Shown piece by piece: positions 52,713 to 61,534 of a stretch of 64,000 nt of DNA. Numbering within the stretch: the stretch's first letter is position 1; the number at the start of each line of letters is the position of its first letter. A program made the translations under genes and the position numbers. The notes under the pieces were generated by a model. That model searched no databases. It was not told the origin of the DNA and saw only the letters and a list, made by a program, of their open reading frames with translations. Source of the stretch: Arthrobacter citreus (GTDB taxonomy: Bacteria > Actinomycetota > Actinomycetes > Actinomycetales > Micrococcaceae); NCBI RefSeq assembly GCF_038405225.1, contig NZ_CP151657.1, positions 3,782,001 through 3,846,000 on the forward strand. The letters run 5' to 3'.

Positions 52713-53569
52713 AACGCTCCGAAGAACACAGCGCCCGGGCGGCATCCTACCTGTCCGTGGACATGGCGCCCACGGATCTGGCTAATCCCTCCCGGCGTCC
52801 GGCCGGAACCCTGCTGGAGCGGGCCAACCCGCTGTCCAAACTGGCCGCCGCCGCAGCCCTCACACTGGCGGTGCTGGTGAGCGTGGACTGGATCAGCGCC
52901 GGAATAGTCCTCGTTGCGGAGCTGGTTCTGCTGCCGCTGCTGCGGATCCGGCCAATGACGCTGCTCAAGCGCATCTGGCCGCTGGTTGTTGCCGCCCTGA
53001 TCGGCGCCTACGGCACGGCCCTGCTGGCCGAAAAAACCGGAACGGTGCTGCTGGACGCGGGGCCGCTGCTGTTCACCTCCGATTCAGTGGCAGCCGGCAT
53101 CGCCATTGGCCTCCGCGGGCTGGCGATCGCCCTGCCCGGAATCTATCTGCTCGTCTCGACGGACCCGACGGACCTCGCTGACGCCCTGGCCCAGAAACTG
53201 CGGTTGCCCCACCGGTTTGTGCTCGGTGCACTGGCCGCCATGCGCCTGGTCGGCCTGCTGGTTTCGGAATGGCAGAGCCTGGGCATGGCCCGGCACGCCC
53301 GCGGCATCGGTTCGGATGCGGGGCCGATGGCCCGGGCCCGGTCCTTCCTGGGGCAGTCGGTCGCCCTGCTGGTCCAGGCGGTGCGCCGTGCCACCCGGCT
53401 GGCCGCGGCAATGGAAGCGCGCGGATTCGGCAGCGGAGAGCGCACCTGGGCTCGGACGTCAGTGTTCACGGTCCTGGACATCTGGGTCACGCTGTACGGC
53501 GTGATGTTTGCGTTCGCCGCGCTGGCGGCTGCCGTGATGGCCGGGACCTTCAACTTCATCCTGACGTAG
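52709..53569 (+). CDS. ykoC: ECF transporter T component (YkoC-type)
   Basis: A 286-residue transmembrane coupling protein with about six helices. The two short Ala-Arg-Gly type coupling motifs are visible (SLGMARHARGIGSDAG and RLAAAMEARGFGSGER), which dock on the two ATPase domains. The start is GTG and overlaps the ykoD stop. It completes the riboswitch-controlled thiamine importer. Confidence 0.92.
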   Translation: MKRSEEHSARAASYLSVDMAPTDLANPSRRPAGTLLERANPLSKLAAAAALTLAVLVSVDWISAGIVLVAELVLLPLLRIRPMTLLKRIWPLVVAALIGAYGTALLAEKTGTVLLDAGPLLFTSDSVAAGIAIGLRGLAIALPGIYLLVSTDPTDLADALAQKLRLPHRFVLGALAAMRLVGLLVSEWQSLGMARHARGIGSDAGPMARARSFLGQSVALLVQAVRRATRLAAAMEARGFGSGERTWARTSVFTVLDIWVTLYGVMFAFAALAAAVMAGTFNFILT

Positions 53570-53707
53570 GCCTCCGCCCCCGGCTCCCGATCACCGCAAT
53601 GACACGCTGCGGGTCCAAGCCGCCCAGGCAGGGAAGACGCCACAGAGCCCCCTTACAGGCACTTGGGTCGGCCGGTGGGCAGTTTCGCAAAAAACCAGCG
53701 GCCGAGC

Positions 53708-54370
53708 CTAGCCGTCGCTAGGGGGAATCCCAAGATAGTCTGCGGAACGTACGTGTCCTCTCACCTCAAGGTTCCAAACAGGCCGTATAAACCTTTCCGG
53801 ACTAAGGCGCAGGTACTGAACCTCTGTTACTTCCGCAGGTTTCCACGATTCCCTGAAAATACCATTGGGTTCGTAACCCAAAGATTTTGACACACCTAGA
53901 GAAGCCGAGTTCCAGACTGCTGCCTCGGACACAGCGTTGTTCGCCTTCAACCAATCAAATGCGTAGAGGAGGACTGCTGTTCGCATCTCCTTGCCGAGGC
54001 CTTGGCCCTGAGCATCTTGGCGGAGCCAGGAGCCCGTTGACACCGTCTTGAGAGTGCCAAACCCTTCGGCGCTCAAGTCCTGACACCCGACAAAGTCGTT
54101 TGCTCTCCAGACTCCGAAGTAAAGTGCCCACTTCTCCGGTGTCGATTCTGCACGTGCCCGCCAAATTCGCCGCGCAGTGTTTGCGGGAAGATCTTCAGGG
54201 CGTGCCTCCGTCCACGGATGGGAAAAAGGCATCTGCCCTGGGGGATGAATGCCAGCTGCCGCGGCTTCCACGGCAGCGGGCAAGTCCGCATCTTGGATCG
54301 GTCGCAGAACCAAACGTGGAGTGGAGAGAACTAATCCGAAGGGTGGCCACAGGGTGGCTAGGCTGGTCAC
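53708..54370 (-). CDS. GNAT family N-acetyltransferase
   Basis: A 220-residue acetyltransferase of the RimJ/RimL type. It opens with LVLSTPRLVLRPIQDADLP, has the acetyl-CoA loop QDAQGQGLGKEMRTAVLLYAFD (the Q-x-x-G-x-G motif) and the later NSASLGVSKSLGYEPNG. The target amine is unknown. GTG 54370 has a TTAGGATTAGGGG stretch in front; a longer frame exists but is unsupported. Base composition is distinctly lower in GC than the neighbours, suggesting acquisition by transfer together with the following small gene and the IS30 remnant. Confidence 0.85.
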   Translation of the reverse strand: MTSLATLWPPFGLVLSTPRLVLRPIQDADLPAAVEAAAAGIHPPGQMPFSHPWTEARPEDLPANTARRIWRARAESTPEKWALYFGVWRANDFVGCQDLSAEGFGTLKTVSTGSWLRQDAQGQGLGKEMRTAVLLYAFDWLKANNAVSEAAVWNSASLGVSKSLGYEPNGIFRESWKPAEVTEVQYLRLSPERFIRPVWNLEVRGHVRSADYLGIPPSDG

Positions 54371-54533
54371 CCCTAATCCTAACCAGGCGTTGTGACGTTG
54401 ATCCGGTTCGAAATCCGTAATCCTAAGAGCACGGCCCGGTGAGGATCCTCTTAGGGATTTGCTCTGTTGCGACTGAATCACGTTCTCCGACCATCGGTCA
54501 CGTGCCGCCACCTGGATGTCTACCGTGTAGAGC

Positions 54534-54857
54534 ATGCGCATATCTGAGACTGTCCATGCCGAAAACCGATACACCGTCGATTCACCGTTCTATCGCGTCA
54601 ACTTCTGGGAACAAGCATCACCGCCGCGCGGCTGGATGCTCGATGCCTACATCCTGAGTGAAGTCGAGGATCTGACGGAGGTGTACCAGTGGATAGAAGA
54701 AAACGCTCGTGGACGTCGATTTGAGCTCTTCATTGAGATACAGGAGGAGCCCCTGGGTCCTTTCAACAGTCCGCGTACGAGTGACCTTATCCGGCTGCTC
54801 GGAAGGAATCCCAACGTCGGAGAATCTGTCCATATCGCCACCTTCGTCCCGATCTGA
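54534..54857 (+). CDS. Small protein of unknown function
   Basis: A 107-residue protein (MRISETVHAENRYTVDSPFY at the start). It contains YRVNFWEQASPPRGWMLDAY and a Glu-rich helix EVEDLTEVYQWIEENARGR, then a C-terminal SDLIRLLGRNPNVGESV. It looks like a real folded protein, since aromatic residues and charged helices alternate, but I do not recognise the family with certainty. It is divergent to the GNAT gene and sits in the low-GC patch before the IS30 remnant. Confidence 0.6.
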   Translation: MRISETVHAENRYTVDSPFYRVNFWEQASPPRGWMLDAYILSEVEDLTEVYQWIEENARGRRFELFIEIQEEPLGPFNSPRTSDLIRLLGRNPNVGESVHIATFVPI

Positions 54858-54931
54858 GGAGGCATTGCGGTCAACCACTCGCACCGGTCATCGCGCACGC
54901 AGACGGATCCTCTTTTAGGACAGGACCAGCA

Positions 54932-55288
54932 GGTCAGCCTTAGCGAGGGGTTGAGCGCATCTGAGGACGTTCCCCAGTCGAAGACCTTTCGTGGTCTTGG
55001 GTTAATCCTGTCTGCTATCTCGTTGAGGTCCTGCCGGCTGGACTGACGAGAGCGACAGTTCTCGGCAGACATTGGCAGAGGAGCCTGTTGGCGTGTTTTC
55101 GTTCGTTCCGCACTGTCAGGCGCTGGGTCGCTGAAGTAGGCAGGCAGTCCCTGCCCGGCTGTGAGCTCCTGATGCTCAGCCAATTCGCGTCCGCGGTCCC
55201 GCTTCAGGGACAGTCGGTGCGCTGCCGGTGGTCCGCGGAAGTTCGAGGTCAGGGCAGTCCGGACGACGTCGGCTTTTGATTCCGTTAC
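54932..55288 (-). pseudogene. IS30-family transposase remnant (C-terminal half, frameshifted)
   Basis: Read on the minus strand, fragments of an IS30 transposase appear in order but in three frames. KADVVRTALTS (around 55270) is followed by DRGRELAEHQELTAGQGLPA and YFSDPAPDS. GTNENT lies at 55092-55109 in a second frame. LLCQCLP lies about 25 bases further on, in a third. RQDLNEIADRINPRPRKVFDW (split around 54986-55030) then returns to the first frame. In intact elements this reads about DRG-E-A-H, YFCDP, RGTNENTNGLLRQY-P and LN-RPRKTLGW. The N-terminus is missing; the remnant abuts the 3' end of pabC. It is dead. Confidence 0.8.
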
Positions 55289-55354
55289 GGAGCTGCACCA
55301 GCCGGAGCGGGTCCAGGGTCAGACACGGTGCCAACCGGGAGGCCAGCGACGGCG

Positions 55355-56263
55355 TTAGCCCTCCGCGAGTGCTCCGCGGAGCAGCGCGGTCAGCTCTTCG
55401 GTGAGGGCCGGTGAAGAACTGATCGGGGTTCCGTCGATGGAGGTCACCGGAGCCAGCAGCCGAATGCTGGATACCAGCCACACGCCGTCGGCCTCCATCA
55501 GGTGCGCCGGTTCCAGCGGCCCGTAACCGCGGGCCCAGCCCGCCGCCTCGGCGGCGTCGAACAGGGCCCGCTGAGTGGTGCCCGGCAGGATACCGCTCTC
55601 CAGCTCGGGGGTCAGCAGCATTTTGACGCCGTCTTCCTCCACCGCAAGGATGACGCTTGATGTGGGGCCCTCCAGGACCTTGCCGTCCGAGGACGTGAAG
55701 ATGACGTCGTCGGCGCCGTTGGCCTTTGCATAGCGCAGCGCAGCCATGTTGACGGCGTAGGAGAGGGTCTTGGCTCCCAGGAGCAGCCACGGTGCCCGCT
55801 CCGCCAGGGTGCTGTCGTAGCCGCGGTCCAGCAGCAGGACTGACACGCCGTCGGCCGCGCGTTCCCGCATTCCGGCGGGCACAGCGGAGGCGGCAACCCA
55901 GGCCGTGGGGGAGTGCGCCCCTTCGATTCCGCGGGTCAGGAGCAGCTTCACTATCGCTTCCCCTGTGCCGTCCCCCGCGCCTTCCCCCGTGCCTTCCCGG
56001 CGCGTCAGCTCGGCGAGGGCCGTAGTGACAGCCCGCTCCCAGTCACCGCGGGCCGGCGGATCCAGCTCCAGGGCCTGGGCCGACGACGCCAGCCGGTCCA
56101 GATGGGCATCCATTTTGCGGGGGCTGCCGTCCACTGCCAGCATCGATTCAAAGATGCCATCACCTCGGGTCGCACCGAGATCAGTGGCCATCAGCTGCGG
56201 CTCGGAAGCGTCAGCGAGGCGGCCATTGGGGAATTCGGGGTCCAAAAATACCAGAACAGTCAT
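55355..56263 (-). CDS. pabC: Aminodeoxychorismate lyase (class IV aminotransferase)
   Basis: A 302-residue PLP enzyme. The Schiff-base lysine is Lys165 in LLLGAKTLSYAVNMAALR, followed by GADDVIFTSSDGKVLEGPTSSV and GILPGTTQRAL, the fold-type IV signature. It should convert aminodeoxychorismate to 4-aminobenzoate for folate synthesis, the step after PabB. A D-amino-acid or branched-chain aminotransferase is the alternative, but the kinase-PabB gene two loci away supports PabC. A Glu/Gly-rich insert (EGTGEGAGDGTGEA) lies near residue 90-103. Confidence 0.88.
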   Translation of the reverse strand: MTVLVFLDPEFPNGRLADASEPQLMATDLGATRGDGIFESMLAVDGSPRKMDAHLDRLASSAQALELDPPARGDWERAVTTALAELTRREGTGEGAGDGTGEAIVKLLLTRGIEGAHSPTAWVAASAVPAGMRERAADGVSVLLLDRGYDSTLAERAPWLLLGAKTLSYAVNMAALRYAKANGADDVIFTSSDGKVLEGPTSSVILAVEEDGVKMLLTPELESGILPGTTQRALFDAAEAAGWARGYGPLEPAHLMEADGVWLVSSIRLLAPVTSIDGTPISSSPALTEELTALLRGALAEG

Positions 56264-56332
56264 GTGCCCAGCCTAGTTTGCCATCGGGGCAGACTAGGCT
56301 GGTGGGTAAGGATCAGATGATGGGAGCGTCGT

Positions 56333-57808
56333 GTGTGGGTGGCATTAACCGGTTCGTCGCTGCCCGTTTGGATTGTCACTGCCCTGACCGTCCTCGACTA
56401 TGCCATCCGGATCATCGCGCTTGGCGTGGTTCCGGGCAACCGGCGGCCCACCACCGCCATGGCCTGGCTGTTGTGCATCTTTTTCCTCCCGGTGCCGGGC
56501 ATCATCCTCTTCCTGCTCTTCGGTAACTTCCGGCTGTCCGAACACCGGGTCAAACGGCAGGCCGAAGTTAACCGGGCCGTGCGTGAGAACACCCGCGAGC
56601 TGGAGGCCGAAGGCAGCCGCTATTCCGGTCCTGAATGGGTGGTGTCCGCGACCGAACTCAACCGCAGGCTTGGTTCGTTCCCGAGCCTGGACGGCAACAA
56701 GGTGGAGCTGCAGCGCGACTACGCCGAATCCATCAAGGAGATGACCGAGGTGGTCCGCGGCGCGCAGAAGTACGTGCACGTGGAGTTCTACATCATGAGT
56801 TACGACGCCGTAACCCGCGATTTTTTTGCCGCCCTCAAAGACGCCGCGGCCCGCGGCGTGCGGGTCCGGCTGCTGTTTGACCACATCGGAACGCTGCGGG
56901 TGAAGGGATACCGCAAGCTGCTGGCGGAACTGCGCAGCACCGACATCCAATGGCGGCGGATGCTGCCCATCCTGCCGGCCCGCGGCCAGTGGCGGCGTCC
57001 GGACCTGCGCAACCACCGGAAGATCCTCGTCGTCGACGGGCAGGTGGCGTACACCGGTTCGCAAAACCTGGTGGAACCGTCCTACCGCAAGCCCCGCAAC
57101 CATCGGATGGGGCGTAAATGGGTGGAGCTGATGGCCCGCCTGGAGGGGCCGGTCGTTGATGAAATCAACGTGGTGTTCGCGACCGACTGGAACGCGGAAA
57201 CCGACGAGAACCTCGAACGTGAACTCAGCCTCTACGAGTGGACCACCCATCCCGGCGACGTTACGTGCCAGGTGGTCCCCAGCGGCCCCGGATTCACCAC
57301 CGAAAACAATCTGCGGCTCTTCACGTCCCTGATCTATTCGGCGTCGGACCGGATTTCCATTACCAGCCCGTACTTTGTCCCGGATGATTCGCTGCTGTAC
57401 GCCATTACGACGGCGGCCCAGCGCGGCGTGCAGGTGGAGCTTTTCGTCTCCGAAAAGGGCGACCAGTTCCTGGTGGACCACGCCCAGCGCTCCTACTATG
57501 AGGCGCTGCTGCGCGCCGGGATCCGGATTTATCTCTACCCGAAGCCGCTGGTCCTTCACGCCAAGCACTTCACCATCGACAACGAGGTGGCAGTGCTCGG
57601 GTCCTCGAACATGGACATGCGCTCCTTCTCGCTGAACCTGGAAGTGTCCATCATGATGTTCGACGGCGACATTGTGGCGAAAACCCGGCGGATCGAAGAC
57701 ACCTACCGTTCCATGTCCCGGGAGCTGCTGCTGTCGGACTGGGTGGACCGGCCGGTGTGGCAGCGGTACGTGGACAATGTGTGCCGGCTGACCGCCACGC
57801 TGCAGTAA
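56333..57808 (+). CDS. cls: Cardiolipin synthase
   Basis: A 491-residue phospholipase-D-type enzyme. Two N-terminal membrane helices (TALTVLDYAIRIIALGVVP and MAWLLCIFFLPVPGIILFLL) anchor it. Two HKD motifs, HRKILVVDG (about residue 226) and HAKHFTIDN (about residue 408), form the active site. It joins two phosphatidylglycerols to make cardiolipin. GTG 56333 has GGGAG upstream. It is divergent to pabC. Confidence 0.93.
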   Translation: MWVALTGSSLPVWIVTALTVLDYAIRIIALGVVPGNRRPTTAMAWLLCIFFLPVPGIILFLLFGNFRLSEHRVKRQAEVNRAVRENTRELEAEGSRYSGPEWVVSATELNRRLGSFPSLDGNKVELQRDYAESIKEMTEVVRGAQKYVHVEFYIMSYDAVTRDFFAALKDAAARGVRVRLLFDHIGTLRVKGYRKLLAELRSTDIQWRRMLPILPARGQWRRPDLRNHRKILVVDGQVAYTGSQNLVEPSYRKPRNHRMGRKWVELMARLEGPVVDEINVVFATDWNAETDENLERELSLYEWTTHPGDVTCQVVPSGPGFTTENNLRLFTSLIYSASDRISITSPYFVPDDSLLYAITTAAQRGVQVELFVSEKGDQFLVDHAQRSYYEALLRAGIRIYLYPKPLVLHAKHFTIDNEVAVLGSSNMDMRSFSLNLEVSIMMFDGDIVAKTRRIEDTYRSMSRELLLSDWVDRPVWQRYVDNVCRLTATLQ

Positions 57809-57843
57809 CCGGGAGAGCCAACCAGAGGAAAGCCAGGGGGACG

Positions 57844-60009
57844 TTAGGGGAAACGGGAGCCCAGGGCACTGAGGACACCGAAGGCCTTGGCCCGGACCTC
57901 ATCCCATTCCTCCGCGGGATCGGAATCCGCGGTGACCGCTCCACCCACCCCGAGGGTCACTGCTGTTTCCTGAATCTCCAGCGTGCGGATCACCACAGAG
58001 AGGTCGGCCGCGCCGGTGAGGGAAAACCAGCCGACGACGCCGGAATAGGGTCCCCGCGGAGCTCCCTCCAGCCGGTCGAGGATGGCCATGGTGCTGATCT
58101 TCGGTGCGCCTGTCATTGAGCCAGGCGGGAAAGCGGCGGCGATTGCCTCCGCCCGCGATGCCCCGGGGAGCAGGTGCGCGTCCACGGTGCTGACCAGCTG
58201 GTGGACCGTGGCGTACGTTTCCACCGCGCACAGGCGGGGAACCGTCACGGATCCCGGAACGGCGTGATGGGATAAGTCGTTGCGCAGCAGGTCCACGATC
58301 ATGACGTTCTCGGCCCGGTCCTTCAGCGAGGACACCAGGTCCGCCTCCAGCAGCCGGTCCTCCTCTTCGGTGGCACCGCGCGGCCGGGTCCCCTTGATGG
58401 GTTCGGCGCGGACCCCTCCGGCGGCGTCGATGGACAGGAACCGTTCCGGCGAGGTCCCGGCCAGGCCGAAACTGCCGAAGCGCAGCAGCGACGCGAACGG
58501 TGCCGGGCTTCGCCGCCGGAGGGCCCGGTACAGGTCCAGCAGCTGCGCGGCATCCAGGGCTTTCGTCAACCGGGCACTGAGCGCCGTGGTCAGACAGACT
58601 TCATAGGAGTTGCCGTCGGTGATTTCCTGCTGCGCCGCCCGGACCTTCTCCAGATAGGAGCTGCGGCTGTCCCGGACGGTGAACTGCGGGGCGGGCACGT
58701 CTGCCCGGGCCGCCCCCGTCCCCGCTGCCGTTCCCACTGCCGGGCTTGCGCCGGCCGCGGCATCCAGTGCATCCTGCACGCGGGCCGCCCAGTTCCCGCC
58801 GTCGTCGTCCAGCGTCAGCGCGTACACGCACTGCAGCTGGTGATCCAGCACCACGGCGCGGCCGGCAAAGAGCAGGGCCGCGTCCGGAGCGGATCCCGGG
58901 GCCGGTGCAATATCGGCACCGCCGGTCTCACGCTTGAGCTCGTACCCCAAAAAACCGACCCAGCCCAGGGAGAACCCGCCGGGATAGTTGTCGGGAACAG
59001 TGACCGTGTTCCGGCCCCACACCGAGTCCAGCCACTGGAAAAACGGTCCGGTCCGGGACAGGGTCACCGGCCCGGACACCACGGTGGTCACCCCGCTGCG
59101 GTGCTCGGCGTACCTGCCGTGCGCCCCGCCGTCGTCGGCCATGATGCTGAACCGGCTGCGCGCGGCGATGTGGGCGGCTCCGGACGCCCCGGACGCCCCG
59201 GACGCAGCCGGGCCGGCCGCGCTGGAGGCGCTGGAACTATCCAGCCAGACGGCATGCGGGGAGTCCGCATACAAGGCGGCGAACAGGTCCGCAGGGTCAG
59301 CCCCCAGGTCCAGCCGGTCAACGCGGACGGAAGCCGCCGCGGACTCGACCGGAGACGGCTGCAGCCGTGGCAGCTGCAGCTCGCCCAGCGCGCGCAGCAC
59401 ATATTCGGCGGCTTCCCCCGGAGCCCCGTAACGGTGCTGCCGGTCCACCGTGATGTCCGCCCGTGCCGCCGCCGGATCTCCGGCGGCCCAGGTCCGTTCC
59501 TGTGCCGCCCACCGCTCCCAGTGCGGTGCATACGTTTCGCCGTCGCGTTCCAGTGCCTTCTCCCGGCGCAGCTCGGCCGGCGCCTGCACCCATACGGCGG
59601 CGTCGAGCAGGGGTCCCGCCGCGGCGGCTGAGGCTCCCACTCCCTCCAAGATGATGATCTCCGCGGGCGCGGTGCTGCGGGTCTCCCCGTACCGGCTGGC
59701 TTCCCAGTCCCACGCCTGCCAGAGTGCCGGCTGACCTGCAGCCAGGGGTTCGGCGACCTGCCGGGCGTAGTAGGCGATGCCGTCCGCCAGCCCGTCCCAC
59801 CCCGGATAGATGTCCTCGAGATGGAACAGGGCCACGCGGTGGTGCGCGCGCAGGGCTGCTGCCAGTTCAATGGCAAGGGTGGTTTTGCCTGCCCCGGAAA
59901 ACCCGTCGACGGCGATCATTACGGGCCGGACTGCTGCCATGGGGGACGACGCGGGGGATGATGCGGGGGATGACGCAGCGGGGGAGGACGCGGGGGCAGG
60001 GGTCGGCAT
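57844..60009 (-). CDS. pabB: Fused P-loop (uridine-kinase-like) kinase and aminodeoxychorismate synthase component I
   Basis: A 721-residue two-domain protein. Residues about 28-200 are a nucleoside/uridine-kinase-like P-loop domain with GFSGAGKTT at 36-44 and a FHLEDIYPGWDG block. Residues about 240-720 are a chorismate-binding PabB/TrpE-type enzyme with PIKGTRPRG (near residue 536), SLKDRAENVMIVDLLRNDL and FPPGSMTGAPKIS (near 631); PIKGT favours PabB over TrpE. The first 24 residues are Ala/Ser/Pro repeats of doubtful use. The ATG follows the TAA of the phosphatase gene directly. What the kinase part does in this enzyme is unknown. Confidence 0.88.
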   Translation of the reverse strand: MPTPAPASSPAASSPASSPASSPMAAVRPVMIAVDGFSGAGKTTLAIELAAALRAHHRVALFHLEDIYPGWDGLADGIAYYARQVAEPLAAGQPALWQAWDWEASRYGETRSTAPAEIIILEGVGASAAAAGPLLDAAVWVQAPAELRREKALERDGETYAPHWERWAAQERTWAAGDPAAARADITVDRQHRYGAPGEAAEYVLRALGELQLPRLQPSPVESAAASVRVDRLDLGADPADLFAALYADSPHAVWLDSSSASSAAGPAASGASGASGAAHIAARSRFSIMADDGGAHGRYAEHRSGVTTVVSGPVTLSRTGPFFQWLDSVWGRNTVTVPDNYPGGFSLGWVGFLGYELKRETGGADIAPAPGSAPDAALLFAGRAVVLDHQLQCVYALTLDDDGGNWAARVQDALDAAAGASPAVGTAAGTGAARADVPAPQFTVRDSRSSYLEKVRAAQQEITDGNSYEVCLTTALSARLTKALDAAQLLDLYRALRRRSPAPFASLLRFGSFGLAGTSPERFLSIDAAGGVRAEPIKGTRPRGATEEEDRLLEADLVSSLKDRAENVMIVDLLRNDLSHHAVPGSVTVPRLCAVETYATVHQLVSTVDAHLLPGASRAEAIAAAFPPGSMTGAPKISTMAILDRLEGAPRGPYSGVVGWFSLTGAADLSVVIRTLEIQETAVTLGVGGAVTADSDPAEEWDEVRAKAFGVLSALGSRFP

Positions 60010-60531
60010 TTAGCTGCCGGCGCCGGAGGCGGTGTCCAGGGCAGCAGCGACGTACTGCACAATGCCCGGCACTGCTGCCGAAATCAGGGCGTAGGAAGAA
60101 TCAAAATCGCTCATGTCGCCGTACCAGGGGTCCTCAATGCCCAGCTGCTCCGGGGCAAGGTCTGCGGCGGCGGGATCGAAGCTGCGCAGCAGCCGGATTT
60201 TTTCTCGGTCCGCCGCGGAGGGAGCACGTTCCTGAAGCTCCAGCAGATGCCCGTAATCGAGGGCCAGGATCAGGTCGAGGGTGGCGAACTCTTCCAGCTC
60301 GAAGGCGTGGGCGCGGAAGGGTGCAATGTCGGCTGCCGGGAACCCGTGCTTGAGCAGTTCGGTTTTAGTGCGGTCATCCATGGGGCGGCCGGCCTCCCAT
60401 CCGGTAACGCCGGCGGAGCTTACCGTGACCCGGGCGCCGAGCCCGGCGTCGTCAAAAGCGCGGGTCAGGCAGAACTGGGCCATGGGCGAGCGGCAGATAT
60501 TGCCGGTGCAGACCGCACTGATTCGGTACAT
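60010..60531 (-). CDS. Low-molecular-weight protein tyrosine phosphatase
   Basis: A 173-residue phosphatase. The active-site loop CTGNICRS has nucleophile Cys8 and Arg14 near the N-terminus, and the general acid Asp is in DPWYGD near residue 131. Substrates may be tyrosine-phosphorylated envelope or signalling proteins; arsenate reductase activity is a less likely alternative for this loop. Its stop codon is immediately followed by the ATG of the kinase-PabB gene, so the two genes are probably co-translated. Confidence 0.92.
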   Translation of the reverse strand: MYRISAVCTGNICRSPMAQFCLTRAFDDAGLGARVTVSSAGVTGWEAGRPMDDRTKTELLKHGFPAADIAPFRAHAFELEEFATLDLILALDYGHLLELQERAPSAADREKIRLLRSFDPAAADLAPEQLGIEDPWYGDMSDFDSSYALISAAVPGIVQYVAAALDTASGAGS

Positions 60532-60586
60532 CCTCCCAGCCTACCCAGTCCCCGGCACGGCCCGGCCCCGTAACCGCCGCGGCTGC

Positions 60587-61390
60587 TCAGGCCCAGGCAA
60601 TCACCTCTCCCGAGGGCAGCAGGAACCAGCCGTCCGAGGCCTGGGCCCAGCGCCGCCAGCCCGCGGCCATCCGTTCCAATCCGGCCTGGTCAGTCAGCTC
60701 ACGGTCCAGAGCCTGCTCGGCAAAAGCCGAATGCAGCACCCGGTCCGCCCAGCCCCCGCCGAACCAGCTCCGGCGCTCCTCGGTGGCGTAGAGCCAGTTC
60801 GATGACGACGGCTCAAACTCGGTGAAGCCGGCCTCCAGGGTCCAGGCCACCAGCCGCCGGCCCGCGTCAGGCTCCGCTGCATTGCCGCGGGCAATCCGCT
60901 GGTACGTGTCCATCCATTCCGTGAGCTCGGGAAGCTCGGGATACCAGCTCATCCCGTGGTAATCGGCGTCGCGCACTGCAACCAGGCCGCCGGGGCGGGT
61001 GACCCGGCGCATCTCGCGCAGTGCCGCCACCGGGTCGGCCAGATGCTGGAGGACCTGATGGGCGTGGACGACGTCGAAGGTTCCGTCGGGATAATCCAGG
61101 TCATACACATTGCCCGCAACGAAGTCGATGTTAGTCAGCCCGCGCGACGCAGCGAGTTTCCGCGCCGAGGCAACCACATCCTCGGACGGATCCACGCCGG
61201 TAACCGGTCCCGGCTCCACGAGGTTCGCCAGGTCGGCCGTGATGCTGCCCGGTCCGCAGCCCACGTCCAGGACTGCCATGCCGGGTTCCAGGAAGGGAAG
61301 CAGATACGCGGCGGAATCCGCGGCGGTCCGGGCGGCGTGGGCGCCAACCACACTGCTGTGGTGGCCGTGCGAATACTGTTCGGGAGCCAT
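60587..61390 (-). CDS. Class I SAM-dependent methyltransferase
   Basis: A 267-residue methyltransferase. Motif I is VLDVGCGPGSITADLA (residues about 40-55), followed by the acidic VTGVDPSEDVV and the VVHAHQVLQHLADPVAALREMRRV block. The N-terminus has an unusual MAPEQYSHGHHSSVV stretch with several His. The C-terminal part (WLYATEERRSWFGGGW) probably binds the acceptor. The pattern resembles UbiE/MenG and COQ5-like enzymes, but the acceptor cannot be read from sequence. Confidence 0.88.
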   Translation of the reverse strand: MAPEQYSHGHHSSVVGAHAARTAADSAAYLLPFLEPGMAVLDVGCGPGSITADLANLVEPGPVTGVDPSEDVVASARKLAASRGLTNIDFVAGNVYDLDYPDGTFDVVHAHQVLQHLADPVAALREMRRVTRPGGLVAVRDADYHGMSWYPELPELTEWMDTYQRIARGNAAEPDAGRRLVAWTLEAGFTEFEPSSSNWLYATEERRSWFGGGWADRVLHSAFAEQALDRELTDQAGLERMAAGWRRWAQASDGWFLLPSGEVIAWA

Positions 61391-61534
61391 AGGAGGAGGA
61401 TACGCGGACCGCGGAGGCTATCGGCCGGAGTTTGCGGTGTGTGTCGTGCCGGCTCCGCGGAGCCTTGTCCCGGGCCCGGCTCCCCGGGGACGATGTTTTC
61501 CGGCAACAGCATCAGCCGGCCGTCCGGAAGGTTC

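Noticed and set aside
54647-55183. A 178-codon minus-strand open frame as an intact gene
   Set aside because: Part of it matches the IS30 transposase in one frame, but GTNENT and neighbouring motifs are out of frame, and its left end runs antisense through the 107-residue gene. It is a pseudogene fragment.
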